NCBI GenBank assembly: GCA_965646445.1
Contig: CBFFZW010000009.1
Span: 20,387-84,386, forward strand
Reading direction: 5' to 3'
Source: UBA11524 sp965646445
Lineage (GTDB): Bacteria > Bacillota > Clostridia > Christensenellales > Aristaeellaceae
Length of the DNA: 64,000 nt
The notes beneath the pieces were generated by a model. That model worked only from the letters and a program-made list of their open reading frames with translations, was not told the DNA's origin and ran no database searches. Positions 1-9,800 of the stretch are shown here, in pieces (the stretch's first letter is position 1; every line of letters begins with the position of its first letter). The position numbers and the translations under genes were made by a program.

Positions 1-110
1 TTTTTTGCTGGGCTGCGCCCAGACCGCCCCTGCACCCCACAAGGGGCATCGCCCCTTGACCCGTTTTCGCTGGCGCGATCTCTTGCGGATTCCGCGAATT
101 GATTTTTTCT
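1..110. repeat. Hairpin-rich intergenic repeat, possible divergent relative of the dispersed family
   Basis: The stretch beyond the hisD stop holds nested GC hairpins: CTGGGC-TGC-GCCCAG near 8-22, AAGGGGC-ATC-GCCCCTT near 41-57, and an imperfect CGCG-based stem near 74-98. The layout (GGGGC/GCCCC stem, then a GTTTTCGC segment, then a GATTCC-type stem) resembles the clearer repeats near 11.8, 17.4, 18.0, 35.3 and 63.9 kb, but the sequence is not the same. It may serve as the hisD 3' end. The window cuts it on the left. Confidence 0.45.
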
Positions 111-114
111 TTTT

Positions 115-1413
115 TTACTTTATTTCTTTACCGAAGCGGATGGCCACGGCGTTGGCGTGGGCATCCAGGCCCTCCTGCTGGGCCAGCAGGATCACCTGAT
201 CCGCCACCTTCTCCAGCTCCTCCTTCGTGCAGCAGATGATGCTGGACTTCTTCACAAAATCATCCACCGACAGGGGAGAGAAGAACCTCGCCGTCCCACT
301 GGTCGGCAGCACATGATTCGGCCCGGCCAGATAATCCCCCAGCGGTTCGGGGGAGTAATGCCCCAGGAAAATAGCGCCCGCGTTGTCGATGAGGGGCAGC
401 AGGGCGTAGGGCTCCCGGACGGAAAGTTCGAGGTGCTCCGGGGCGATCTGGTTGGCGATGGCCGCGCAGTCCGAAAGCGTGTCCGCCACCACGATGGTGC
501 CGTAGGCGGACAGGCTCTTGCGGACGACCTCCTGCCGGGGGAGCAGCGCCGTCTGCCGTTCCAGCTCGCTTTGCACCTTTTCCGCCAGGGTGGCGCTGTC
601 CGTCACCATGATGGCGGCGGCCAGGGGGTCATGCTCCGCCTGGGAGAGCAGGTCAGCCGCCACGCAGCGGGGGTCGGCGCTGTCATCGGCGATGACCAGC
701 ACCTCGCTGGGGCCGGCCACCATGTCGATGCCCACATGGCCGAAGACCTCCCGCTTGGCGTTGGCCACATAGATGTTGCCGGGGCCGGTGATCTTGTCCA
801 CCCGGGGAATGCTTTCCGTGCCGAAGGCCAGGGCCGCGATGGCCTGCGCCCCGCCGACCTTGAAGATTTTGTCCACGCCGGCCATGTCCGCCGCCACCAG
901 CGCCAGGGGATAGCTGACGCCCCCGTCCTTGCCGGGCGGAGTCACCATCACGATTTCCCTTACCCCCGCGACCTTGGCGGGAATCACGTTCATCAGCACC
1001 GAGGAAGGATAGGCTGCGGTGCCGCCGGGGACGTACACGCCCACCCGGTTCAGGGGGGTGATCTTCTGGCCCAGGGCGATGCCGGGCTGGAAGTCCACCC
1101 AGGTATTCTGCTTCTGCTTCTGGTGGAAGGCGGTGATCCGGCGGACGGCCTCCTTCATGGCGTCCAGCCATGCGGGGCTGGCGGCGGCGTAGGCGGCGTC
1201 GATCTCCGCCCGGGTCACCTGCACCGTCTGAGCGGTGACCTCCGCCTGGTCGAAGCAGCGGGTGTATTCAAACAGGGCGGCGTCGCCCTCCGTGCGGACA
1301 CGGGCAACGATCTCCTTCACCTGGGCGGCGATGTCGTCCCGCTGGAGCTGACTGCGCTCCATCACCCTGGCGCGGAGGGCCGCTCCGTCGGACGCGTATA
1401 GAATCGGTATCAT
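115..1413 (-). CDS. hisD: Histidinol dehydrogenase
   Basis: This enzyme oxidises L-histidinol to L-histidine in two NAD-dependent steps, the end of cytoplasmic histidine biosynthesis. The protein has about 432 residues, the usual length. The family signature region is clear: a GPSEVLVIADD stretch followed by DLLSQAEHDP, whose Gln and His belong to the zinc and substrate site, and a later APEHLEL motif. Two in-frame ATGs lie at 1419 and 1413. I chose 1413 because AAGGAGG ends 8 bases before it but only 2 before the other. It follows hisG by 13 bases and is the last his gene before the hairpin region at the window edge, so the operon as seen is hisZ-hisG-hisD. Confidence 0.97.
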   Translation of the reverse strand: MIPILYASDGAALRARVMERSQLQRDDIAAQVKEIVARVRTEGDAALFEYTRCFDQAEVTAQTVQVTRAEIDAAYAAASPAWLDAMKEAVRRITAFHQKQKQNTWVDFQPGIALGQKITPLNRVGVYVPGGTAAYPSSVLMNVIPAKVAGVREIVMVTPPGKDGGVSYPLALVAADMAGVDKIFKVGGAQAIAALAFGTESIPRVDKITGPGNIYVANAKREVFGHVGIDMVAGPSEVLVIADDSADPRCVAADLLSQAEHDPLAAAIMVTDSATLAEKVQSELERQTALLPRQEVVRKSLSAYGTIVVADTLSDCAAIANQIAPEHLELSVREPYALLPLIDNAGAIFLGHYSPEPLGDYLAGPNHVLPTSGTARFFSPLSVDDFVKKSSIICCTKEELEKVADQVILLAQQEGLDAHANAVAIRFGKEIK

Positions 1414-1426
1414 GCGCATGGCCTCC

Positions 1427-2089
1427 TTATCTCTCGTCAGCGGCCTCCGTCAGCCGCGCCACCTCCCGGGTCAGCCCGTCGATCAGCCAACGGACGCGCT
1501 CCCGCTTGGTCTTCATGCTCACCCGGTTGCACACCAGGCGGGCGGATACGTCGCAGACATCCTCCAGAACCGTCAGGCCGTTGGCCCGCAGGGTGGAGCC
1601 GCTTTCCACAATGTCCAGGATGACGTCGCTCAGGCCGATGACCGGCCCCAGCTCCACCGAGCCGTGAAGCTCAATGATCTCAATGGTCTGCCCCTTGCCG
1701 TCGTAATAGCTGCGGGCGACGTGGGGATACTTGGTCGCCACGCGGAAGGTGGCCCTTGTCACCTGGCTGTTATGGCTGTCCGGGTATCCCGCGATGCACA
1801 TCTTGCACCGGCCGAAGGTCAGATCCAGCACCTCGTACAGCGGACGGCCGGATTCCAGCAGGGTATCCTTGCCCACCACGCCCAGGTCGGCTACGCCGTG
1901 ATCGACATAGGTGGGCACGTCGCTGGGCTTCACCAGAATGAAGCGGATGTTGTTCGCCCGATCCCACAGCACCAGCTGACGGCCGGGATCCCTTGGCTCG
2001 GAGCAGTCGATGCCCATGCGCTCCAGCAGCGTGAAGGTTTTTTCCGCCAAGCGTCCCTTGGCCAGGGCCAGGGTGATTACGTCCTGCAT
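1427..2089 (-). CDS. hisG: ATP phosphoribosyltransferase, short form
   Basis: HisG condenses ATP with PRPP, the first and regulated step of histidine synthesis. At 220 residues this is the short form, which lacks the C-terminal regulatory ACT-like domain and needs HisZ as partner; hisZ is directly upstream. The start MQDVITLALAKGRL is the usual N-terminus, and the family signature is present near residues 145-170 (SDVILDIVESGSTLRANGL). The start at 2089 follows a GGAGGG site and overlaps the end of hisZ by 13 bases, which suggests translational coupling. The longer open frame to 2266 reads through hisZ and is not real. Confidence 0.96.
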   Translation of the reverse strand: MQDVITLALAKGRLAEKTFTLLERMGIDCSEPRDPGRQLVLWDRANNIRFILVKPSDVPTYVDHGVADLGVVGKDTLLESGRPLYEVLDLTFGRCKMCIAGYPDSHNSQVTRATFRVATKYPHVARSYYDGKGQTIEIIELHGSVELGPVIGLSDVILDIVESGSTLRANGLTVLEDVCDVSARLVCNRVSMKTKRERVRWLIDGLTREVARLTEAADER

Positions 2090-3300
2090 GGTTGACCCTC
2101 CTTCTCCATCCGCCGGATGCCGTTCTTTCCAATATAGATGGCGGCGCCCGCCTGCCCCTGGGCCACGCGCCGGGCCATTTCCTCCGGCCCCTGGCTGTAC
2201 TGCAGCGCCGCCGCGACGCCCTGGCCGCGCTGCATCCGCACATAGGCGATGGCGTCCGGGAGGCACCCGGGCTCAAAGCCCACCAGCTCATCAGGCACGG
2301 GGGCGGCGAAGGTGGCGCCCTGCTTTTCCAGGGCCATCAGCAGCAGCTTCAGGCTGAGGGCGAAGCCCGTGGCGGGCATTTCCCGGCCATACCGGGCGGG
2401 CAGACCGTCATAGCGGCCGCCGGAGAGCAGCGGCTGCCCCAGGTTCGCCGTCAGCCCCCGGAAGATCATCCCCGAATAATACCCCGCCTGATGCACCATG
2501 CCCAGGTCGATGCTGATGTACTGCTCCATGCCATAGGCCCGAAGGATGTCCATCACCTGCCGCAAATTGTCGATGGCCTCCAGGCACAGGGGGTGTCGGG
2601 TCAGCCCCTCGGCCTCGGTGAGCACATCCTCGTCGCCGTAGAGGCTGGGGAGCCGCATCAGCTTCTCCGCCACCTCCTGGCGCAGGGCCAGCTTGCCCAG
2701 GTACATCTGCATTTCCAGGCTGTTCTTTTCCTCGGTCAGGCGGCGCATCACCCCGCATTGCTCCTCGGTCAGCCCCGCCTCCTGCATAAAGCCGTTGAAG
2801 AAGGCCGCCTGGCCCAGCTCCAGCTGGAAGTCCCGCAGGCCGGATTGCCGCAGCGCCTCGATGGCCAGGGCGATGATCTCCGCGTCGGCTTCCGCGCCGC
2901 CCTCGCCCATGAGCTCAACGCCCGCCTGATCCTCCACGCAGAGCATCGACAGCGTGTCCGTGTGATAATGGGCGGCGGCCTGCACATAGCACAGCCGAAG
3001 GGGCAGGGGCTGATCCAGCAGACGCCCCGAGGCCAGCCGCACCGCCGGAATGGTGGAATCCGGGCGGATGGCCAGGATCTGCCCACGGCTGTCGAAGGTC
3101 TTCCAGACATGCTCGGGGCGATAGCCGTAGGTGGGATCGCTGAGGGCGTCGTAGTATTCCAGGATGGGGGTTTCGATCTCCTGATAGCCGCTGAGGGTGA
3201 ACAGACGGCGAAGCTCCCCCTCCAGGCGGCGCTTCCTGGCGCATTCGCCGGGAAGGGTATCCTGCATTCCGCTGGGTATTTGCAGTCTGCGTCGCTCCAT
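2077..3300 (-). CDS. hisZ: ATP phosphoribosyltransferase regulatory subunit (HisRS paralogue)
   Basis: HisZ is a catalytically inactive relative of histidyl-tRNA synthetase that pairs with short HisG to form the active, histidine-inhibited enzyme. The 407-residue protein shows the class II synthetase core: IPSGMQDTLPGE near the start, then a motif-2-like segment (VWKTFDSRGQILAIRPDST) and a long C-terminal half with the FRGLTANLG strand and GGRYDGL motif. I placed the start at ATG 3300 because GGAGG lies 8 bases upstream. A GTG at 3309 falls within that site. The gene opens the his operon behind a strong promoter. It could be mistaken for HisS, but the adjoining short hisG argues for HisZ. Confidence 0.93.
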   Translation of the reverse strand: MERRRLQIPSGMQDTLPGECARKRRLEGELRRLFTLSGYQEIETPILEYYDALSDPTYGYRPEHVWKTFDSRGQILAIRPDSTIPAVRLASGRLLDQPLPLRLCYVQAAAHYHTDTLSMLCVEDQAGVELMGEGGAEADAEIIALAIEALRQSGLRDFQLELGQAAFFNGFMQEAGLTEEQCGVMRRLTEEKNSLEMQMYLGKLALRQEVAEKLMRLPSLYGDEDVLTEAEGLTRHPLCLEAIDNLRQVMDILRAYGMEQYISIDLGMVHQAGYYSGMIFRGLTANLGQPLLSGGRYDGLPARYGREMPATGFALSLKLLLMALEKQGATFAAPVPDELVGFEPGCLPDAIAYVRMQRGQGVAAALQYSQGPEEMARRVAQGQAGAAIYIGKNGIRRMEKEGQPCRT

Positions 3301-3347
3301 GGGGAACACCTCCGATAGTTTAACGTGATAAAGTAGTGATGTGAAGG

Positions 3348-3375
3348 ATTATATCACATCAGCGCTGAATGTCAA
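3348..3375 (-). promoter_or_regulatory. Sigma-A promoter of the his operon
   Basis: On the minus strand the sequence reads TTGACA, 16 bases, TATAAT, a near-consensus housekeeping promoter. The predicted transcript starts about 40 bases before hisZ. That leader is too short for a T-box riboswitch, and I see no attenuator in it. Confidence 0.85.
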
Positions 3376-3542
3376 GGGGAAAAACGGAATTTTTGCGGCC
3401 TGCCCATCGTGTCATTCAGCAAGCCCCGCCTGACCTGTCCTCGCGGTCCTGCGCGAAGCGGCGGAAAGCCTTTCTCATCATATCATAACGGCTGCCGGAA
3501 AAAAGGGCAGCCTGCACATTTGGGCCGCCGCGGCATCCTGGG

Positions 3543-3571
3543 TTGCGCGCGGGGAAAACCTATGCTATAAT
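3543..3571 (+). promoter_or_regulatory. Sigma-A promoter of murA
   Basis: TTGCGC, 17 bases, TATAAT on the plus strand, with a TATG extension just before the -10. It lies about 90 bases before murA. The 360-base stretch 3301-3660 holds only this promoter and the divergent his promoter; I see no gene in it. Confidence 0.8.
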
Positions 3572-3660
3572 AAATCAACAGTGCCCGCGTGACGGGCCCT
3601 GCGGTTTTTGTCGGACATAAACAATCAGGCGCAGGAGGTGAGCCGGCACTGCCGGAAACC

Positions 3661-4929
3661 ATGCCCAGTAAAGAACGAATGCTGATTACCGGCGGCAATC
3701 CCCTGGAGGGGGAGGTGCGGGTCAGCGGCGGTAAAAACACGGCGGTGGCGGTGATCCCGGCCACGCTTTTGTGCGATGAGCCCTGTACCGTGGAGAATCT
3801 GCCGGACATCGAGGACGTGCGGGCCCTGGTGGACATCCTTCGCGCCCTGGGGGCGAAGGTTACCTATGTCCCGGGAGAATTCATGACCGTGGATCCCCGC
3901 CCGGCGGAGGGAACCTCCGTCAGCTTCCGCCTCAGCCAGCGGCTTCGGGCCAGCTATTATCTGCTGGGGGCCCTGCTGGGCCGCTGCGGTCACGCCTCCG
4001 TGGCGTATCCCGGCGGCTGCGAGATCGGCTCCCGCCCCATCGACCAGCACCTGAAGGGCTTCGCGGCCCTGGGGGTGGAGGCGGAGACGGTGGGCGGCGT
4101 CATCACCGCCAGGACGCCCGAGCTCAAGGGCGGGGACGTGTTCTTCGATATGGTCACGGTGGGCGGCACCATCAACGTGATGCTGGCCGCCGCCAAGGCC
4201 CACGGCACCACCATCATCTACAACGCCGCCAAGGAGCCTCACATCGTCGACCTGGCCAACTTCCTCAACAGCATGGGCGCCAAGGTCAAGGGCGCGGGCA
4301 CCGACGTCATCCGCATCCGGGGCCAGCAATATCTGCACGGCGCCAATTACGCCGTCATCCCCGACCAGATCGAGACCGGTACCCTCATGATCGCCGCCGC
4401 TGCCACCCGGGGCGACGTCATCATCAACGGTTGCATCCCCACCCACATGGAGGCCCTGACTGCCAAGCTGCTGGAAATGGGCGTCCGAGTGTCCGACAGT
4501 GATGACGCCATCCGCGTGCGCACCCTGGGCGGGCACCGGGCGGTGAACATCAAGACCCAGGTGTACCCCGGCTTTCCCACCGACCTTCAGCAGCCCATGA
4601 GCGCACTGCTGACCACGGCCCGGGGCACCAGCATCATCCAGGAGACCATTTTCGAGCAGCGCTTCAAGCACCTGGATGAGATCGCCCGCATGGGCGCCCG
4701 CGTCCGGGTGGTGGATCGTACCGCCATCATCGAGGGCGTGCCTCAGCTTTGCGGCGCACCCGTGACCACCACCGACCTTCGGGCCGGCGCGGCGCTGGTG
4801 GTGGCGGGGCTGATGGCCAAGGGCATCACGGAGATTTACGAGCCCGAGTATATCGACCGGGGCTATGAGCATATCGAGCAGAAGCTGCGCTCCCTGGGCG
4901 CTGACATCCGCCGGGAGGTCGTGGACTGA
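3661..4929 (+). CDS. murA: UDP-N-acetylglucosamine 1-carboxyvinyltransferase
   Basis: MurA transfers enolpyruvate from PEP to UDP-GlcNAc, the first committed step of peptidoglycan synthesis in the cytoplasm. The 422-residue protein has the N-terminal GGKNTAVAV motif (the Lys-Asn pair binds substrate) and the catalytic loop Cys near residue 120 in YPGGCEIGSRP. This Cys is the one attacked by fosfomycin in the family; an Asp-containing form would be resistant. The start is not certain. ATG 3661 has its AGGAGG about 23 bases upstream, while an in-frame CTG at 3649 sits at an ideal distance from it. The J-domain gene follows 31 bases downstream. Confidence 0.96.
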   Translation: MPSKERMLITGGNPLEGEVRVSGGKNTAVAVIPATLLCDEPCTVENLPDIEDVRALVDILRALGAKVTYVPGEFMTVDPRPAEGTSVSFRLSQRLRASYYLLGALLGRCGHASVAYPGGCEIGSRPIDQHLKGFAALGVEAETVGGVITARTPELKGGDVFFDMVTVGGTINVMLAAAKAHGTTIIYNAAKEPHIVDLANFLNSMGAKVKGAGTDVIRIRGQQYLHGANYAVIPDQIETGTLMIAAAATRGDVIINGCIPTHMEALTAKLLEMGVRVSDSDDAIRVRTLGGHRAVNIKTQVYPGFPTDLQQPMSALLTTARGTSIIQETIFEQRFKHLDEIARMGARVRVVDRTAIIEGVPQLCGAPVTTTDLRAGAALVVAGLMAKGITEIYEPEYIDRGYEHIEQKLRSLGADIRREVVD

Positions 4930-4960
4930 TCCGCGCACCCCAGCGTAGGAGGTGGATGGC

Positions 4961-5479
4961 ATGAACAACCCCTTTGAGGTGCTGGGTCTCCCGTCCACCG
5001 CCGACCCGGAGGAGGTGCGGGCCGCTTACCGGCATCTGGTGCGCCAGTGCCACCCGGATCAGTTCCAGGAGGCGCAGGCGCGGGAGGCCGCCCAGGAAAA
5101 AATGATCGCCCTGAATTTGGCCTACGAGGCCGCCATGCGTCTGGCCGCCTCCCATAAGCCGGGGATGTACACAAGGGAGCTTCCCACGGCGGACGCCATG
5201 CAGCTGGCCCGGAAAATGCTGCGCCAGCAAAACCCCGAGAGCGCCCTGCGCCAGCTGATGCGGGCCGATGTCAAGGACGCCCCCTGGTACGACCTGCAGG
5301 GGCAGATCCTGCTGCTGCTGCACCAGTATGAATCCGCCCACCAGTCCTTCCGGGAGGCTGTGAAGCGGGAGCCGGACAACATGGATTACCGTCGGGGCGC
5401 CCTGGACGCCGCGGTGGCCATGAAAAACGCCCGGACGCTGAAGGGCCGCATCAAGGAAATGCTGTGGCACAAGAAATGA
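4961..5479 (+). CDS. J-domain (DnaJ-like) protein with TPR-like tail
   Basis: The N-terminal 65 residues form a J domain: NPFEVLGL at the start, helix II ending in the HPD triad at residues 31-33, then a helix ending NLAYEAAM. J domains stimulate the ATPase of an Hsp70 such as DnaK. The remaining ~100 residues lack the Gly/Phe and zinc-finger regions of true DnaJ and instead look like one or two helical TPR-like hairpins (residues ~90-150, ALRQL and YESAHQSFREAVKREPDN). It is therefore a specialised co-chaperone with unknown client. The start at 4961 follows AGGAGGTGG. It sits 31 bases after murA and probably shares its transcript, which ends at the hairpin near 5500. Confidence 0.85.
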   Translation: MNNPFEVLGLPSTADPEEVRAAYRHLVRQCHPDQFQEAQAREAAQEKMIALNLAYEAAMRLAASHKPGMYTRELPTADAMQLARKMLRQQNPESALRQLMRADVKDAPWYDLQGQILLLLHQYESAHQSFREAVKREPDNMDYRRGALDAAVAMKNARTLKGRIKEMLWHKK

Positions 5480-5490
5480 ACAATACCGCT

Positions 5491-5520
5491 CCCCGCGACC
5501 CTGATCGCGCGGGGGTTTTT
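5491..5520 (+). terminator. Rho-independent terminator after the J-domain gene
   Basis: CCCCGCG pairs with CGCGGGG across a 10-base loop and is followed by GTTTTT. It closes the murA-J-domain transcript. Confidence 0.85.
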
Positions 5521-5573
5521 GGTTGATCCAGGAATTTTCTTCCACTGTATGGCCTGTGCCGTGCAGGGAAAGA

Positions 5574-5602
5574 TTGCGAAGAATCGTCAATTGATGTATA
5601 AT
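5574..5602 (+). promoter_or_regulatory. Sigma-A promoter of the secreted DUF3298-like gene
   Basis: TTGCGA, 17 bases, TATAAT, placed 20 bases before the ATG at 5623. No terminator is visible between this gene and ftsK, so the promoter may also serve ftsK. Confidence 0.8.
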
Positions 5603-5622
5603 AACTTTCCTGGAGGTGTGCC

Positions 5623-6789
5623 ATGAAGAAGACATTGCTGGCTTCCTTGTTCCTGATCGCGCTGCTGATCTTCCCCGCGCTGGGGGAGGGCCTGCCGACG
5701 GCTTCCGCGCCCGCCGTCACGGACTGCGGCCTTGATCTGGCAGGCGGCAGCGTCCATTATCCGCAGCTTTCCGGGCTGGCGGACGCGCAGGTGCAGGAGG
5801 CTGTCAACGCCCGCATTCTGGCCGTGGGCGAGGTGGAGGAGCGCCTGAACCGCCTGCCCCTGCTGATGCAGCATCCCACCGGTATGAAGATGGGCTACGG
5901 CTTCACCCTGGCCGGGGACGTTTTTTCCTGCGTCCTGTCGGCGGAAGGCGCACTGACGGAGGGCCGACCCACCCATGTGTGGCGTACCCTGACCGTCGAT
6001 CTGCTGACCGGCGAGGATGTTGCCCTGGCCGATCTGTTCCTCGACCCGGACGCCGCCCGGGAGGCGCTGACGGATTACCTGGACTGGACGGTGGCCCCGG
6101 CGCTGTCCGCTCATTTGCAGAACAGCAGCTTGACGCCCCTGCCGGAGGCCTTCGCCATCAGCGAAACGGGGCTGACGCTGTATTATCCCATCGACCAATT
6201 GTCCACCCTGTCCGACAGAGCGGGGGCGGTCACCGTGCTGTGGTATGAGCTGCGGGATCACCTGCGCCTGGGAGAGGGGACGGTGCTGCGGCGCATCGGC
6301 GCGGAAGCCATGCTGACCGCCCCGGCGGAAGGCCGACAAGCCGTCGCGGCTGCTTTGGCGGAAGGCGCGCTGCCGGGGGTTCCCGCGTCCCTGGGCGGTT
6401 CCGTCGCGGATGGCGTCGATGCCTATCGGCTGCTCACCGACGCCGACCTTTATCAGGATGGCCGCATGTTCGCCCTAGAGGATCCGGCCTTCCGCCAGGT
6501 CTGGCTGCTCACCGACGCCCTCACCGAGGACTGGGACGACAGCGTCATCTCCGGCATCCGCGCCGACCGCTTCAACCTGTGCGGGCTGTACCCCGGCCTG
6601 TCCTGGGCGGAGGCGGAGGCCATCCTGGGGCAGCCTGACGCCGAGGTTGCCCTGGATCCCGACCAGGCGGAGGCCTATCGGCTGGAATCGGGCGTCAGCC
6701 GCTATTACAATCTGGGCGCCGTCCGCCTGCGCCTGCACTTTGACGAGGACGAGGCGCTGACCAGCCTTTTCCTGTTCCCCACGCAGTAA
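5623..6789 (+). CDS. Secreted protein with DUF3298/RsiV-like N-terminal region
   Basis: A 388-residue exported protein. Residues 1-22 are a clean signal peptide (KK, hydrophobic core, ALGEG). The region ~30-215 has the layout of the DUF4163/DUF3298 pair found in RsiV and PdaC proteins: a beta strand with VHYPQLSGL, then THVWRTLTVDLLTGEDVALADLF, then a Leu-rich strand before a LWYELRDHL segment. The last ~80 residues contain GLYPGLSWAEAEAILGQPD, a pattern like small outer-surface modules that read Gly-x-Ser/Thr-x-x-Glu. No catalytic residues can be named. The role is unknown; a cell-envelope function fits its place before ftsK, 32 bases away. Confidence 0.6.
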   Translation: MKKTLLASLFLIALLIFPALGEGLPTASAPAVTDCGLDLAGGSVHYPQLSGLADAQVQEAVNARILAVGEVEERLNRLPLLMQHPTGMKMGYGFTLAGDVFSCVLSAEGALTEGRPTHVWRTLTVDLLTGEDVALADLFLDPDAAREALTDYLDWTVAPALSAHLQNSSLTPLPEAFAISETGLTLYYPIDQLSTLSDRAGAVTVLWYELRDHLRLGEGTVLRRIGAEAMLTAPAEGRQAVAAALAEGALPGVPASLGGSVADGVDAYRLLTDADLYQDGRMFALEDPAFRQVWLLTDALTEDWDDSVISGIRADRFNLCGLYPGLSWAEAEAILGQPDAEVALDPDQAEAYRLESGVSRYYNLGAVRLRLHFDEDEALTSLFLFPTQ

Positions 6790-6821
6790 CGGCGTTCTAT
6801 CATCATTCAAGGAGGATCACC

Positions 6822-9800
6822 ATGGCTCAGAAAAGCAAGTCCAACAAAGCCAAACGCGCCCCCGCCTACTCCGCCGATACCATGGCGCTGCATCTGGTGG
6901 TGGGGCTGGTTTTGATTGCCCTGGGCGTGATGATCTTCCTGGCGGTGGTGGTGGGTATGACCGGGGACGTGTTCTCCGGCATGCGCCAGGTCTGCCGTGG
7001 CCTGGCGGGCAGCCTGGCCTTCCTGCTGCCGGTGATTCCCGTCTGGGGCGGCGCGCTGGTGCTGATGAGCGCCTACCGCCGTGCGCCGCTGCGGGTTTTC
7101 CTGCTTTCAGCGGCGCTGTACCTGCTGGTGCTCAGCGCCATCAACCTCTTTGCCACCAGCGGTTCCCCGGCGGTGCCGCTGATGGAGCACTTCCGCAACC
7201 AAAGCATTGCCAAGGGACAGAGCGCCTCGGGCTACGATGCCTTCCTGGCCCGCAGCTATGAGCTGGGCGCCCGCTCCGCCATGGGCGGGGGCCTGCTGGG
7301 AATGCTCCTCGCCTGGCCCCTGTGGCAGCTGCTGGGCAACGCCGTGCTGGGCGCCATCCTCTGCCTGCTGATGGCGGTAGGGGTGGTGCTGCTTATGGTG
7401 CGGCTGGATATGAAGGGCCTGCTGGCCATGATCCAGGGGAAGCAAAGCCGCCGTCAGGCCCGGCAGGAGCAGGAGCAGCGTACCCTGGCCCAGCAGGAGC
7501 TGGCCTGGCAGCAGCAGATGGCCCAGCGGCAGCAGTACCTGCCCCAGGGAGGCTGGCAGGAACAGCCTTACCAGGAGCCCTATCCCGGTCAGCCTGCTCC
7601 CGGCTATTACCCTCAGCAGCAGCCTTATTCGGGTCAGACCCGGCCCATGGCCCCCGCAGGGCTTCGCCGGCCTGTCCCGGTGACGCAGGAGGACGACCTC
7701 CCGCCCATGAAGCCCCTGCGCCCGGAAAGCACCGCCGCCCACAAACCCTCCTGGATTTTCAGCCGCAGAAAGGAAGAGGACGCGCAGGCGGAGGCGGTCA
7801 AGCCCCGGAAGTCCTGGATTTTCACCCGTCGGGAGGAGGACGTGCCCCCGGAGCAGCCTGCCCGGCCCTCGCAGATCTTCCAGCGGCCGGAGCAGCCCGC
7901 GATGTCCGCCATGCCGCAAGAGGGCTTTCCTGCCTATGAACAGGACGGCTTCGTGCCTTACCCCTATGAGGAGGGGCCTGCCGATCAGACGCCCGCCTAT
8001 GAACAGCCTGTTTACCAGCAGCCTGCCTATGACGAGCCCATGGAGGAACCCCGGCAGCGCACCGCCCGCCAGCCTCGGGTGAGGCCGGAGCAGCCGGAAG
8101 GCATGACGGGCCGTCAGCGGGCATACGCTTCCCAGGAGAGGCCGCAAAGCGCCGCCTGGGACGAGGAGCCTGCCCAGCGCCGTGCCAGCTGGCGGGAGGA
8201 GAGCTGGGAGGAGAACGCTGCCCCCGCGCCCCAGCGGCAGCGGAAGCAGCCCTCCGTCGCTTCTGCCCCCGCGAGCGCCCGTGCCGCAAGGCCTGTCCAG
8301 GAGCCCAAGCCCTCCTGGACGGACGATACCCCGCCCTGGGAGGACGCGCCCGCCGCGTCTTCCGCTGCGCCGGTGAAGCCGCCGAAACTTCAGCAGGAGC
8401 CGCCCAAGGACGCCTGGACGCCTGAACTGAAGCTGCCGCCCCGTAAGGCGGAGGCCGAGGCACAGCAGACCGAGATGACGCTGCCCCCGCCCTATGTCTA
8501 TCCCAGCATGAACCTGCTGGCCGCCGCCGAGCCCGCTTCCGGCATCAGCCCGGAGGAGGACGCCATGCGTTCCCAGCGCCTGGAGGAAACGCTGCAATCT
8601 TTCAAGGTGCCCTCCAAGGTGCGCCATGTGACCCACGGCCCCGCCATCAGCCGGTTTGAGCTGGAGCTGGCGGCGGGCATCAAGGTAACCAAGGTGACGG
8701 ATCTGGGCAAGAACATTGCCATGAACATGGAGGTCAAGTCCGTCCGCATCGAGGCGCCCATTCCCGGCAAATCCCTGGTGGGCGTGGAGGTGCCCAACCG
8801 CAAGGTGTCCACCGTGACCCTGCGGGAGGTGCTGGAAAGCCCGCCCATGCGGGAGGCCAAGTCGCCCCTGGTGGTGGCTTTGGGCAAGGACATCGCCGGG
8901 ACGCCCATCGTGTGCGACCTGGCCAGGATGCCTCACCTGCTCATCGCCGGCGCCACCGGCTCGGGCAAGTCCGTGTGCATCAACACCATGATTAACAGCC
9001 TGCTCTACCGCTGCTCCCCTCGGGAGGTGCGGATGATCCTGGTGGATCCCAAGGTTGTTGAACTGCAGTGCTACAACGGTATTCCGCACCTGCTGATTCC
9101 CGTGGTGTCCGATCCCCACAAGGCTGCCGGAGCCCTGGCCTGGGCCGTGGCGGAAATGATGGATCGCTACAAGAAATTCCAGGTGAAGGGCGTCCGCGCC
9201 ATCGACGGCTACAACGCCAAGCTGGAGGATCACGAGGAATTCATGCCCCGCATCGTCATCATCATCGACGAATTGGCCGATCTGATGATGACCTGCAAGC
9301 GCGAGGTGGAGGATCACATCTGCCGCCTGGCCCAGCTGGCCCGCGCCGCCGGTATCCATCTGGTGGTGGCCACCCAGCGCCCCTCGGTGGATGTCATCAC
9401 CGGCCTCATCAAGGCCAACATCCCCAGCCGCATCGCCTTCAAGGTGTCCAGCTTCATCGACAGCCGCACCATCCTGGATCGGGTGGGCGCGGAGCAGCTG
9501 CTGGGCTGGGGCGATATGCTCTACCTGCCCACGGGCGAATTCACCCCCATCCGCGTTCAGGGCTGCTTCCTGAGCGACAACGAGGTGAACCGCATCACCG
9601 ACTTCATCCGTGAAAACTGCGAGGCGGACTACGATCCCAACGTGCTGGAGCAGTTGGAGCAGCTGGAGCAGGAGGCCAATCCGCCCTCCGCTGACAGCGC
9701 CGACGCCACCGACAACCTCTCCGGCGATTCCTCCCTGTTGGCCCAGTGCATCGAAATGGCCGTGAACGACGGGCAGGTTTCCACCAGCCTTCTGCAGCGC

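Noticed and set aside
3301..3347. T-box or his attenuator before the his operon
   Set aside because: The leader is about 40 bases, without a His-rich peptide or a terminator hairpin.
7107..9359. 750-codon minus-strand open frame
   Set aside because: Antisense shadow of ftsK; His/Gly/Leu-rich without any domain pattern.
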